From Site-B1 sp963827785 (GTDB lineage: Bacteria > Bacteroidota > Bacteroidia > Flavobacteriales > Flavobacteriaceae): a stretch of DNA of 64,000 nucleotides. Location of the stretch: contig CAWHCT010000015.1 in the NCBI GenBank assembly GCA_963827785.1, positions 62,001 through 126,000 of the forward strand. Reading direction: 5' to 3'. Numbering within the stretch: position 1 is the stretch's first letter; every line of letters starts with the position of its first letter. Made by a program: the position numbers and the translations under genes. Under the pieces are notes generated by a model. That model did no database searches. It had not been told where the DNA came from and worked only from the letters and a program-made list of their open reading frames with translations. Shown here in pieces: positions 55,502 through 64,000 of the stretch.

Positions 55502-57285
55502 TGACTAAATTTGATTAATTGTCTTCTATAAGCAGTCAGTAATCTGGATTTAGAAATAAAACCGAAATATTTTCCATTCTTCAGCACTACCAAATTCCAT
55601 GCTCCTGTTCTTTTGAACTTATTTAAAATGTCTTCCGCAGAATCCTTTTCATAATAAATTATATCAGATCCGTCATGCATTAAACTTTCAACTTTCACGG
55701 TTTCATATAATTCTTTGTTAAACATAATGCTTCTCACATCATTTAGGGTAAGAATCCCTAAAAATTCTTTTTGGTGGTTAACTACTGGAAAATGATTTCG
55801 AGAGGATTTTGCTATGGCGTTATTTACGATTTCTCCCAATTTCATGTCTGGAGTAAGCAGTATAAAATTTGTTTCAATAATCTTATCCATATCCAACATC
55901 ATAAGCGCATTTTTATCCTTGTCGTGAGTTATGAGTTCCCCTCGTTGAGCCAGTTTTAAGGTGTAGATGGAATGTGAAATATAATATTTAGTAATTGTAT
56001 ACGAAATGGCGGCAACCAGCATAAGTGGAACGAATAATTCATACCCTCCGGTTATTTCAGCAATTAAGAAGATGGCTGTTAAAGGCGCATGCAAAACACC
56101 TGCCATTAATCCTGTCATCCCAATTAAAGTAAAGTTTGTTTCTGATACATGAAATGCTAAACCAACATTGTTAATGATTTTTGCTATTGCATTTCCTAAG
56201 GCACTTCCCATTACTAATGTGGGAATAAAAACACCTCCAACTCCTCCAGCTCCAAAAGTTGTTGTCATGGCTATGGACTTGAATATTGTTATACCAAGCA
56301 ACAATGCGATCACTATCCAGATATTACTGAGATCTATATCAAATGGTGTTTCTCCAATGGCTGCCAAGTGGTCACCTTTTAATAAATTATTTATAACACC
56401 ATAACCTTCGCCATATAGTGGTGGGATTATGTAAAGCATGGCGCCAATTGCCACTCCACCAATTAATAATCGTTTGGCTCTGCTTTCAATTCCCTTGAAG
56501 AAATCAGTAATTAAAAAGAATATTTTTGAAAAATAAACAGAGGCAATTCCTGTAGCCAATCCCAAAATGACGTAAAAAAGAATATCTTCAATTTCAAATT
56601 TATCAATCATTTTAAATCTGAGTAAGACTTGGGTTCCTAAAAAGAAATAAGATGTGACAACTGCTGAAACTGATGCCAGTAATAGTGGAATTAAGGATGT
56701 AAATGCCAGATCTAAACTAAATACTTCTATCGCGAAAATAATTGCTGCAATAGGAGCTTTAAACATAGACGCCATTGCTCCGGTAGCTGCGCAGCCAATT
56801 AAAAGCATTCTGGTTTTTAAATTCATGTGGAATAATCGGGCAGTATTTGATCCTATAGCAGATCCAACGCTTACAGCGGGTCCTTGTAAACCTACCGAAC
56901 CCCCAAAACCAACTGTTATCGGAGCCGTTATTAAAGCCGCATAAATATTATATCTTGGGATTATTCCGTTTAATTTAGAAATAGCGTGTAATGTTGTAGA
57001 AATACCGTGACCTATATGTTTTTTTAGCCAGGTTTTTTTTATAATAAATACAAGAGCTAAGCCAACTATCGGAAAAATAAAATACAGAGAGCTTTTGTAA
57101 TCTTTAAAAATGTTGATATCCAGTAATAATTGAATGTAATGCGTAAGGTTTTTAAGAACCACTGTGCCTAATCCAGCTAAGAATCCCACCAGTATACTAA
57201 GTATATAAATAAAATTACGTTCAGAAATATTTTTGTATTTCCAAATTAAAAACTTACGTAACAATAATTTAAACCAGTTTGTCAT
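55498..57285 (-). CDS. ClC-family chloride channel/transporter with CBS domains
   Basis: A 595-residue ClC protein. About 14 membrane helices run to residue 450. Anion-site loops are GGSVGLQGPAVSVGS (N-terminal half) and GVGGVFIPTLVMGS, with EITGGYELF near the second selectivity turn. A pair of CBS domains fills about residues 465-590 (LLTPDMKLGEIVN and GILTLNDVRS). The residue normally a glutamate in the sequence GLEGP/REGP is Gln134 here, so the fast-gating glutamate appears to be replaced. A conserved Glu remains in FAIEVF. It overlaps the small membrane protein gene by 4 bases. Confidence 0.93.
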   Translation of the reverse strand: MTNWFKLLLRKFLIWKYKNISERNFIYILSILVGFLAGLGTVVLKNLTHYIQLLLDINIFKDYKSSLYFIFPIVGLALVFIIKKTWLKKHIGHGISTTLHAISKLNGIIPRYNIYAALITAPITVGFGGSVGLQGPAVSVGSAIGSNTARLFHMNLKTRMLLIGCAATGAMASMFKAPIAAIIFAIEVFSLDLAFTSLIPLLLASVSAVVTSYFFLGTQVLLRFKMIDKFEIEDILFYVILGLATGIASVYFSKIFFLITDFFKGIESRAKRLLIGGVAIGAMLYIIPPLYGEGYGVINNLLKGDHLAAIGETPFDIDLSNIWIVIALLLGITIFKSIAMTTTFGAGGVGGVFIPTLVMGSALGNAIAKIINNVGLAFHVSETNFTLIGMTGLMAGVLHAPLTAIFLIAEITGGYELFVPLMLVAAISYTITKYYISHSIYTLKLAQRGELITHDKDKNALMMLDMDKIIETNFILLTPDMKLGEIVNNAIAKSSRNHFPVVNHQKEFLGILTLNDVRSIMFNKELYETVKVESLMHDGSDIIYYEKDSAEDILNKFKRTGAWNLVVLKNGKYFGFISKSRLLTAYRRQLIKFSQ

Positions 57286-57334
57286 TCATTAAAGCTGCTA
57301 AAAAAATCCTGCTCTAAAATATAGCGTCTAATAT

Positions 57335-59089
57335 TTAAGTATTTAAGTCCAATTTCAACTTAAGTTCTTTAAGTTGAGCTTCATCTATTGGAGCAGGAGC
57401 GTCTATCATCACATCTCGTCCGGAATTATTTTTCGGGAAGGCAATAAAATCCCTTATAGTTTCCTGTCCGCCTAAAATAGCCACCAATCTATCCAATCCA
57501 AAAGCAATTCCTCCATGAGGTGGCGCACCATATTCAAAAGCATTCATCAAAAATCCGAATTGTGCTTTGGCTTGCTCTTTTGTAAACCCTAAATGGTCGA
57601 ACATTAAAGATTGTGTGGCCTTATCATGTATTCTGATTGATCCACCACCAATTTCGTTACCGTTCAACACCAAATCATAAGCATTGGCTTTAACAGCTCC
57701 CGGATCGGTGTCTAAAAGTTTTATTTGATCTGGTTTAGGCGATGTGAATGGGTGATGCATGGCATGGTATCGTTTCGTTTCTTCATCCCATTCCAAAAGA
57801 GGGAAATCGACAACCCATAGTGGAGCAAATTCTTTAGGATTTCTAAGTCCTAATCTCTCAGCCATTTCCATTCTTAGAATACTCAATTGTGATCTGACTT
57901 TATCTGTATTACCTGAAAGGATACAGATTAAATCTCCGGCTTTAGCACCGGTTTTTTCAGCCCATTTTTTAAGATCGTTTTGATCATAGAATTTATCAAC
58001 CGATGATTTATAAGATCCATCTTCATTACAGCGAACATAAACCATTCCTAAAGCTCCGACTTGAGGTCGTTTTATCCAATCAATCAGTTTATCGATATCT
58101 TTTCTAGTATAACCATTTGCACCAGGAACAGCAATGCCAACAACCAATTCAGCATTATTAAAAACACCAAAATCTTTATGTTGAGCTACATCATTCAATT
58201 CGCCAAATTCCATTCCGAAACGAATGTCCGGTTTGTCGTTGCCATATCGTTTCATGGCCTCGTCGAAGGTCATTCTCGGGAATTTCTTTACCTCAACTCC
58301 ATTGATTTCTTTCAATAAATGACGTGTTAATCCCTCAAAGGCATTTAATATATCGTCTTGTTCAACAAAAGCCATTTCGCAATCAATTTGTGTAAATTCC
58401 GGTTGTCTGTCGGCACGAAGGTCCTCATCTCTAAAACACTTCACCAGTTGAAAATATTTATCCATTCCACCAACCATCAGTAATTGTTTGAAGGTTTGAG
58501 GTGATTGTGGCAATGCGTAAAACTGACCTTCATTCATTCGGGAAGGGACCACAAAATCACGAGCACCTTCGGGTGTTGACTTTATCAAGTAAGGCGTTTC
58601 TACTTCAATGAATCCTTCTCCGGATAAATACTTTCTTACTTCCTGAGCAACTTTATGCCTAAATATCAAACTGTTTTTAACAGGATTTCTGCGAATATCG
58701 AGATACCGATATTTCATGCGCAATTCTTCACCTCCATCAGTATCATCTTCAATAGTAAAAGGCGGTAATTTTGCAACGTTTAAAATGTTTAATTTTGAAA
58801 CGAGAATTTCCACCTCGCCAGTAGGCATATTTGGATTTTTAGAAGATCGTTCAATTACTTTCCCGTTTACCTGAATAACAAACTCCCGACCTAATTTTTG
58901 AGCTTGTTCCATCATTTCTTTTGGAGTACGTTCTTCATCAAAGATAAGTTGTGTAATTCCATATCGGTCCCTAAGATCAACCCAGATCATAAACCCCTTA
59001 TCTCTAACCTTTTGGACCCACCCTGCCAATGTTACTTCATTGCCAATGTTTGCTGTTCTTAGCTCACCACAATTATGACTTCTGTACAT
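57335..59089 (-). CDS. aspS: Aspartyl-tRNA synthetase
   Basis: Charges tRNA-Asp (584 residues, bacterial type with the GAD insert). The N-terminal OB fold binds the anticodon (EVTLAGWVQKVRDKGFMIWVDLRD, shown here by its VTLAGWVQKVRDKG). Class II motif 2 is KCFRDEDLRADRQPEFTQID (seen as FRDEDLRADRQPEFTQ) and motif 3 is GIAFGLDRLVAIL. Around residue 300-420 lies the GAD domain. No neighbour in the same direction is closer than 49 bases. It appears monocistronic. Confidence 0.96.
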   Translation of the reverse strand: MYRSHNCGELRTANIGNEVTLAGWVQKVRDKGFMIWVDLRDRYGITQLIFDEERTPKEMMEQAQKLGREFVIQVNGKVIERSSKNPNMPTGEVEILVSKLNILNVAKLPPFTIEDDTDGGEELRMKYRYLDIRRNPVKNSLIFRHKVAQEVRKYLSGEGFIEVETPYLIKSTPEGARDFVVPSRMNEGQFYALPQSPQTFKQLLMVGGMDKYFQLVKCFRDEDLRADRQPEFTQIDCEMAFVEQDDILNAFEGLTRHLLKEINGVEVKKFPRMTFDEAMKRYGNDKPDIRFGMEFGELNDVAQHKDFGVFNNAELVVGIAVPGANGYTRKDIDKLIDWIKRPQVGALGMVYVRCNEDGSYKSSVDKFYDQNDLKKWAEKTGAKAGDLICILSGNTDKVRSQLSILRMEMAERLGLRNPKEFAPLWVVDFPLLEWDEETKRYHAMHHPFTSPKPDQIKLLDTDPGAVKANAYDLVLNGNEIGGGSIRIHDKATQSLMFDHLGFTKEQAKAQFGFLMNAFEYGAPPHGGIAFGLDRLVAILGGQETIRDFIAFPKNNSGRDVMIDAPAPIDEAQLKELKLKLDLNT

Positions 59090-59138
59090 ACTTTAATTTT
59101 TGAATTGCAAATTTAAGGAAGTTAAATGATTATTGATT

Positions 59139-59173
59139 AAAAAAAACCTCAACAAAATGTTGAGGCTTTTTTA
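59139..59173 (-). terminator. Terminator after the RND efflux genes
   Basis: Read on the minus strand, GCCTCAACA and TGTTGAGG form a stem over a short loop, followed by eight T. It lies just after the stop of the RND permease at 59177. Confidence 0.88.
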
Positions 59174-59176
59174 TTA

Positions 59177-62100
59177 TTAGCTTTCAGCTATTAATTTTTC
59201 TTCTTCTGTATTATTACTAAATTTAAATCTTAACCAAATTTTAAAGATTGTAATCAAATAGAAAAGTACTGGAACCACTATCAATGTAAGGAAAGTAGCT
59301 ATAAACAATCCATAAATTACTGCCCAGGCCAATGGACCCCAGAATACTACGTTATCACCACCGAAGTATATTTTAGGATTGAATTCACTCATTAGACTAA
59401 AGAAATCTATGTTGAAACCAATTGCTAATGGAATTAACCCGAATATGGTTGTAATCGCTGTTAGAATTACAGGACGTAAACGGGCTTTACCTGCTCTTAC
59501 AATTGCTTCAAATAAATCGTTCTTGTTTAAATAATCATTTTTATCAAGATTGTTTTCAATCTTTTTTCTGTCAATCAATAATTGAGCATAATCCAGTAAT
59601 ACCACCCCATTGTTTACCACGATTCCTGCGAGGGAAATAATTCCCATCATGGTCATCATGATCACGAACGGTTGTTTAAAAATGACCATTCCTCCAAATA
59701 CACCAATGAAGCTTAAAAAGATTGCCAACATGATTATTCCGGGTTTGGAAACCGAATTGAATTGAAAGATTAAAATGAAGAAGATCAGCGATAACCCAAT
59801 AAAAAATGCACTAACCAGGAAAGCCATTTCTTTATTTTGTTCTTCGATCTGTCCTGTATAATCAATTTTTATATCACGAGGCATTTCTGAAAAACTTTTC
59901 ATTTCATGCTGTATCTGTCCAACAATAGCTGCAGCATCGGTATAACCAGGAGCTAATGCCGAGTAAACAGTTACAACTCGATTTGCATTCTTATGCTTAA
60001 TGGAACTAAACCCAGAAGTATTAGTTTGTCTAGCCACAGCAGAAACAGGAACCTCCTTTATTTTTCCCGAAGACTGATCCCTGAATGTAATCTTTTGATT
60101 AAATAAAGCACTTGTGTTATATCTGTTTTCTTCATTAAATCGTACATAAACATCATAGTCTTCTCCTTCTTCTTTGTACACTCCTGCCTTTACACCAAAA
60201 ATAGAATTTCTAAGCTGGTTTCCTATTTGTGAGGCACTTACTCCCAGTTCTCCAGCCTTTTCCCTGTCTATGGCAACTTGCATAGAAGGCTTATCTTTGT
60301 TAACATCAATTTTAAGCTCGTCAATACCCGAAATACTCTTTGAGTTTATGTAATTCCTCATGTTTATGGCAGTTGAAATTAACTCGTCGTAATCTGACCC
60401 TTGAAGTTCTATATTGATAGGATGTCCAATCGGTGGTCCATCGGCATTTTTTTCAACAGAAATTAAAACACCCGGATAAATACCATGTAATGCTTTTTGA
60501 ACCTTTTCCAATAAATCCTGACTGTCCAATCCACGTCTGTATTTAAACTCTCTCATGGAAGCTGTAATTTTTCCTCGATGAGGCATTTCTGTAGTTCCAA
60601 TATCTGTTTGCGGATTACCAGCACCTTCACCAACTTGCGACACGGCACTTTCTACCATAAAATTATAGTCGCCATCCATGTAAACTTCGTCATTTAAAAT
60701 GGTATAAACCCGTTTCTCGATGGCTTCTGTAATCTCGTTGGTCTTATCTATATCGGTTCCTTCAGGATATTCTATATAAACAATTATCTGGTTTGGTTTG
60801 TTGTCTGGAAAGAATTCGACTTTTGTACGTTGCGTTCCTAAGGACCAGCCAAATGCACCAAATGCAATAAAAAGCAATAAAACTGTACCACTTACTATTG
60901 CATATGGCCTCCAACCTTTTAATGCACTGCGCAGTTGACTTTCATACCAATTTTCCCATTTTGACAAGATATGCGTTTGAAAATAATTAATCCACCCTCT
61001 AAGTACCAATCTATATATCCAAAGCATGATTGCCACAAATATTAGTAATGTTCCTAATCCTCTGTAAGTACCGCCTGCCACAAAAATTAATACTCCCAAA
61101 ACAACCATTACGATGGTAGTAATCAATCGGTTTTTGAATGAAATATCAAAATCTTCAACACTCATAAATTGAGACACTAAAACCGAGTTAAAGAAGATTG
61201 CGACAAACAAGGAAGAACCTAAAACGGTTGAAAGTGTAATTGGTAAAAGAATCATAAATTCTCCCATAATTCCCGGCCATAAACCAAGCGGAATAAAGGC
61301 TGCTACAGTTGTTGCAGTAGAGATAATAATAGGAAATGCGATTTCACCTATACCTTTTTTGGCAGCTTCAATTCGGCTCATCCCTTCTTCATCCATAAGT
61401 CGATAGACATTTTCAACTACCACAATTCCGTTATCTACTAACATACCAAGTCCCATGATGAGTCCAAAAAGTATCATAACGTTCAAGGAATAACCCAACA
61501 GGCTTAATATAAAAATGGACATGAACATGGACATAGGAATCGCAAAACCAACAAATAAGGCATTTTTGAATCCTAAAAAGAACATTAAAACTGTTACCAC
61601 TAGAATAACACCAAATATTATGTTGTTCACTAAGTCGTCAACCATCGTGACTGTAACATTGGACTGGTCGTTAGATATGGAAATTTTTAAATCTTGTGGA
61701 AAATAATTTTTTATTGCTTCATCCACTATCTCTCTAACCTGAGTTGTCGCATCAATCATATTCATTCCCGCTCGTTTTTTTACATCGAGCATAACCACTC
61801 TGTTCCCAAAATCGCGGGCATAAGTTGTTCTGTCTTTTTCTTTGAAAGCAACCGTTGCAACATCTTTTAAATAAATTGGGTTTTCGTTTTCTGATTTAAC
61901 CACAAAATTTTCCAATTCTTGAGGGTCTTCAATTTCACCAATAACACGAATTGTCCTGCGCTGTCCACTGGTAATTAAATTGCCTGCAGACATAGTCATA
62001 TTGCCTCCTTGAATTGCTCCGGTAATATCGTCAAAACTTACCTGAGCAGCCATCATTTTATAGATATCTACTGCAACTTCAACTTCTTTTTCCTGAGCAC

Positions 62101-62680
62101 CACGAATATCCACCTGTTTTATTTCCAATAGGTTTTCTATTTGATCTTCAAGATATTCCCCATATTGCTTCAATTTATCAACCGGATAATCTCCTGATAT
62201 ATTGATGTTAAGAATTGGCATTTCTTCTGAGAAATTCAACTCAAAAACATTAGGTTCTACTTTAGCTCCATTAAAGGTTGGCCAGTCTTCTGATGAGGTT
62301 TCGGTATCAATCTCATCTTTAACTTTTTGTTTTGCAGCATCAACAGTAATGTCTTCATCAAACTCAACAATGACCATTGAGAAATCTTCCTGAGATGTTG
62401 AAGTGATTTCCACCACATTACTAACTGTTTTTAGTTTATCTTCTAAAGGATCTGTTATTAATTTTTCAATGTCTTCAGCCGTATTTCCGGGATACATGGA
62501 GCTAACGTATATCTTGGTTTCATTTACCTCCGGAAAATTTTCTCTTGGCATACTAAAAAATGCTCCGATTCCCAGAAAAAGCAATACGACAATCATCACA
62601 TAGATTGTGGTTTTGTTTTCTATGGCCCAAGATGATAATCGAAACTCTTTGTTGACTATTTTATGTTGTTTGTCTGTCAT
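59177..62680 (-). CDS. RND efflux transporter permease (AcrB/HAE family)
   Basis: An inner-membrane proton-driven efflux pump, 1167 residues, slightly longer than AcrB (about 1050). It has the N-terminal membrane anchor (TTIYVMIVVLLFLGIGAFF), two large periplasmic domains and two helix bundles. Proton-relay Asp residues lie in GLIMGLGMLVDNGIVVVENVYRL (TM4). The extra length lies partly in a region near residues 520-600 with two more hydrophobic stretches. The adaptor gene lies 12 bases upstream on the same strand. The substrate cannot be told from sequence. Confidence 0.93.
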   Translation of the reverse strand: MTDKQHKIVNKEFRLSSWAIENKTTIYVMIVVLLFLGIGAFFSMPRENFPEVNETKIYVSSMYPGNTAEDIEKLITDPLEDKLKTVSNVVEITSTSQEDFSMVIVEFDEDITVDAAKQKVKDEIDTETSSEDWPTFNGAKVEPNVFELNFSEEMPILNINISGDYPVDKLKQYGEYLEDQIENLLEIKQVDIRGAQEKEVEVAVDIYKMMAAQVSFDDITGAIQGGNMTMSAGNLITSGQRRTIRVIGEIEDPQELENFVVKSENENPIYLKDVATVAFKEKDRTTYARDFGNRVVMLDVKKRAGMNMIDATTQVREIVDEAIKNYFPQDLKISISNDQSNVTVTMVDDLVNNIIFGVILVVTVLMFFLGFKNALFVGFAIPMSMFMSIFILSLLGYSLNVMILFGLIMGLGMLVDNGIVVVENVYRLMDEEGMSRIEAAKKGIGEIAFPIIISTATTVAAFIPLGLWPGIMGEFMILLPITLSTVLGSSLFVAIFFNSVLVSQFMSVEDFDISFKNRLITTIVMVVLGVLIFVAGGTYRGLGTLLIFVAIMLWIYRLVLRGWINYFQTHILSKWENWYESQLRSALKGWRPYAIVSGTVLLLFIAFGAFGWSLGTQRTKVEFFPDNKPNQIIVYIEYPEGTDIDKTNEITEAIEKRVYTILNDEVYMDGDYNFMVESAVSQVGEGAGNPQTDIGTTEMPHRGKITASMREFKYRRGLDSQDLLEKVQKALHGIYPGVLISVEKNADGPPIGHPINIELQGSDYDELISTAINMRNYINSKSISGIDELKIDVNKDKPSMQVAIDREKAGELGVSASQIGNQLRNSIFGVKAGVYKEEGEDYDVYVRFNEENRYNTSALFNQKITFRDQSSGKIKEVPVSAVARQTNTSGFSSIKHKNANRVVTVYSALAPGYTDAAAIVGQIQHEMKSFSEMPRDIKIDYTGQIEEQNKEMAFLVSAFFIGLSLIFFILIFQFNSVSKPGIIMLAIFLSFIGVFGGMVIFKQPFVIMMTMMGIISLAGIVVNNGVVLLDYAQLLIDRKKIENNLDKNDYLNKNDLFEAIVRAGKARLRPVILTAITTIFGLIPLAIGFNIDFFSLMSEFNPKIYFGGDNVVFWGPLAWAVIYGLFIATFLTLIVVPVLFYLITIFKIWLRFKFSNNTEEEKLIAES

Positions 62681-62692
62681 TTTTATTCCTGC

Positions 62693-63862
62693 TTAAGAGT
62701 TGATTATTTCTACAGTTTGACCATTTTTGACTGTACGAGCACCTTCTTTAACAACCTCATTTCCTTTTTCTAGACCACTTATAACCTCGATGACATCACC
62801 TTGTGTTCTTCCTGTTTTTATGATAACTCTTTCTGCAATACCTATGTTATCCTTACGATCCCTAATGACATAAATGTATTGCTCACCATTTGCATTTTCT
62901 GAAATAATGCTTTGCGGGATCAACAAGGCTTTTGGATTAGAATAATCATTTATTTTGAGTTTTGCAGTTAGGTTAGGCTTAATTGTGCCGTCTTTATTAG
63001 GTACGGGAACCTCAATTTTAAAGGTCCTGTTTGCAGGATTTATAAAATTGCCAACCTGTCTAACCTTTGAATTAATAGTTTTATCCAATACAGGTAATTC
63101 AACTATTACATCTTTGTTATTTGTGATACTTGTAATATGACTTTCAGGTACATTTGTTTCTATGTACATGTCGTTAAGGTTGACCAATAACATAATTGGC
63201 GTTTGACCTGCAGAAACAACATTCCCTTTTTCCGTTATGATATCGTCAATACTTCCGGAAAATGGAGCTCTGACAATTGTTTTTGCAATTTGCTCTTTTA
63301 ATTGTTCAACAGCTCTCATTTGAGCTTCTGCATTTGATTTTGCCTGTAAGTATTGGATTTCACTACCAATTTTTTGATTCCAAAGTCTTTCCTGTCTTTC
63401 AAATGTGGTCTTGGCCAGTTCAGCCTGAATTTCGAGTTGAGCTAATTGCTGACCTAAACCTCCATCATCAATTTTAGCAAGTATTTGGCCTTTATAAACG
63501 CGTTGACCTTCCTTTACATATATATTTGAAAGAATACCATTATATTCAGCAGTTATCGTTAAAAGATTTTTTGTGTCTACATTGCCTTGCAATTCAATAT
63601 AATGATCAAAGACTTGTTCTTCAGCCTTGAAAGCCGTAATAAGAGGTATTTTTTTTAAGGAATCTAATTTTGAAATTTCTTCATCCAGCAATTTTAATTG
63701 GGATGCAAATTCAATTTGCATGTTAGTGATCTCATCCTTTTTTGCTCGAATTACATTTAAATCTTGCGATGCGATAATGTCCTCAACAGATTTTTGTTTT
63801 TTATCACCTCCACAGGATGCTAAAAATAGTGTTGTTATGAATAGTAATATTATCTTTTTCAT
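62693..63862 (-). CDS. RND efflux periplasmic adaptor (MFP) lipoprotein
   Basis: The membrane-fusion subunit that links the RND pump to an outer-membrane channel. The ATG at 63862 gives a lipoprotein (TLFLASCGGDKK, Cys16) of 389 residues. Family features are the lipoyl-like VKEGQRVYKGQILAKIDDGGLGQQL, the coiled-coil hairpin and the barrel segment GNVVSAGQTPIMLLVN. A longer in-frame start at 63943 would add 27 hydrophilic residues before the signal. However, that ATG overlaps the stop of the upstream gene as TAATG, a pattern seen elsewhere in this window, so translation may begin there. Confidence 0.9.
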   Translation of the reverse strand: MKKIILLFITTLFLASCGGDKKQKSVEDIIASQDLNVIRAKKDEITNMQIEFASQLKLLDEEISKLDSLKKIPLITAFKAEEQVFDHYIELQGNVDTKNLLTITAEYNGILSNIYVKEGQRVYKGQILAKIDDGGLGQQLAQLEIQAELAKTTFERQERLWNQKIGSEIQYLQAKSNAEAQMRAVEQLKEQIAKTIVRAPFSGSIDDIITEKGNVVSAGQTPIMLLVNLNDMYIETNVPESHITSITNNKDVIVELPVLDKTINSKVRQVGNFINPANRTFKIEVPVPNKDGTIKPNLTAKLKINDYSNPKALLIPQSIISENANGEQYIYVIRDRKDNIGIAERVIIKTGRTQGDVIEVISGLEKGNEVVKEGARTVKNGQTVEIINS

Positions 63863-63942
63863 TGGTTTGTTAATTTTATCAGTTGATTCGTTTATAGGTT
63901 TATGAGTTGAGTTGTATATTGGTTTAGTTTGCTTTGTTTCCA

Positions 63943-64000
63943 TTATTTTAATTGTGATTTATAGAGAGCATCTAACATGGCTGTTACTTCTGAAATATCA
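63943..64000 (-). CDS. C-terminal end of an upstream gene, cut by window edge
   Basis: The last 18 codons (DISEVTAMLDALYKSQLK) of a minus-strand gene whose stop overlaps the ATG at 63943 (TAATG). Position just before an RND adaptor suggests a TolC-family outer-membrane protein, but too little is visible to confirm. Confidence 0.4.
   Translation of the reverse strand, partial: DISEVTAMLDALYKSQLK

Noticed and set aside
1..64000. CRISPR arrays, insertion sequences, prophage or att sites
   Set aside because: No regularly spaced direct repeats, transposase motifs, integrase genes or phage structural genes were seen.

Overview
This is an AT-rich chromosomal segment of a Bacteroidota bacterium, most likely a flavobacterium. 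The evidence is three proteins with type IX secretion (T9SS) C-terminal signals, a PorP/SprF-family gene, tandem reprolysin-like proteases, a HTTM-domain protein, promoter boxes of the TAnnTTTG type, tight TAATG gene overlaps and no obvious Shine-Dalgarno sequences. No rRNA, prophage, insertion sequence or CRISPR array was seen. One tRNA gene (Leu-CAA) is present.

Layout. 1-4.3 kb (minus): a lipoprotein cut by the window edge, serS, a HTTM membrane protein and ribF. 4.4-13.2 kb (plus): two paralogous secreted metalloproteases, one ending in a type A and the other in a type B T9SS signal, then a PorP/SprF-like protein. 13.2-15.6 kb (minus): pth, rplY and prs, followed by tRNA-Leu. 16.7-17.5 kb (plus): CrcB fluoride channel and a DUF190 protein. 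17.6-24.5 kb (plus): a formate module (formate-THF ligase, FdhD, a fused NuoE-NuoF-like subunit and a molybdopterin formate dehydrogenase). 24.6-29.4 kb: HupE/UreJ-like protein, a deoxycytidylate-type deaminase, an S41 protease, a small FAD oxidoreductase, MarC and a DUF3109 protein. 29.4-32.5 kb: a TPR histidine kinase and a LytTR regulator, with an upstream region that looks like a LytTR site driving a short terminated transcript. 32.9-36.5 kb: nrdB and nrdA. 36.7-46.4 kb: phosphate uptake (Na/Pi cotransporter, PiT transporter, PhoU, PstBACS, phosphate-type porin). 46.5-52.6 kb: dGTPase, a giant secreted beta-propeller protein and an Fn3-type lipoprotein. 53-64 kb: dxs, tadA, ClC channel, aspS and an RND efflux system.

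How the genes fit together. The formate genes would oxidise formate to CO2 with NADH production and also link formate to tetrahydrofolate one-carbon metabolism. The phosphate genes form a complete porin-to-cytoplasm route with its PhoU regulator. The T9SS cargo and the PorP-like partner suggest a surface-protease lifestyle on polymeric substrates.

Most striking overall: at least seven conserved genes (fhs, a FAD oxidoreductase, PiT, phoU, pstS, an OprP-like porin, dxs) are each broken by one-base indels, and ribF has no normal start codon. Most lesions can be explained by one extra base in a short run, and restoring the frame gives the expected family length. Because dxs and ribF should be indispensable, sequencing or assembly error is the leading explanation, but real slippage or decay cannot be excluded from the sequence alone.
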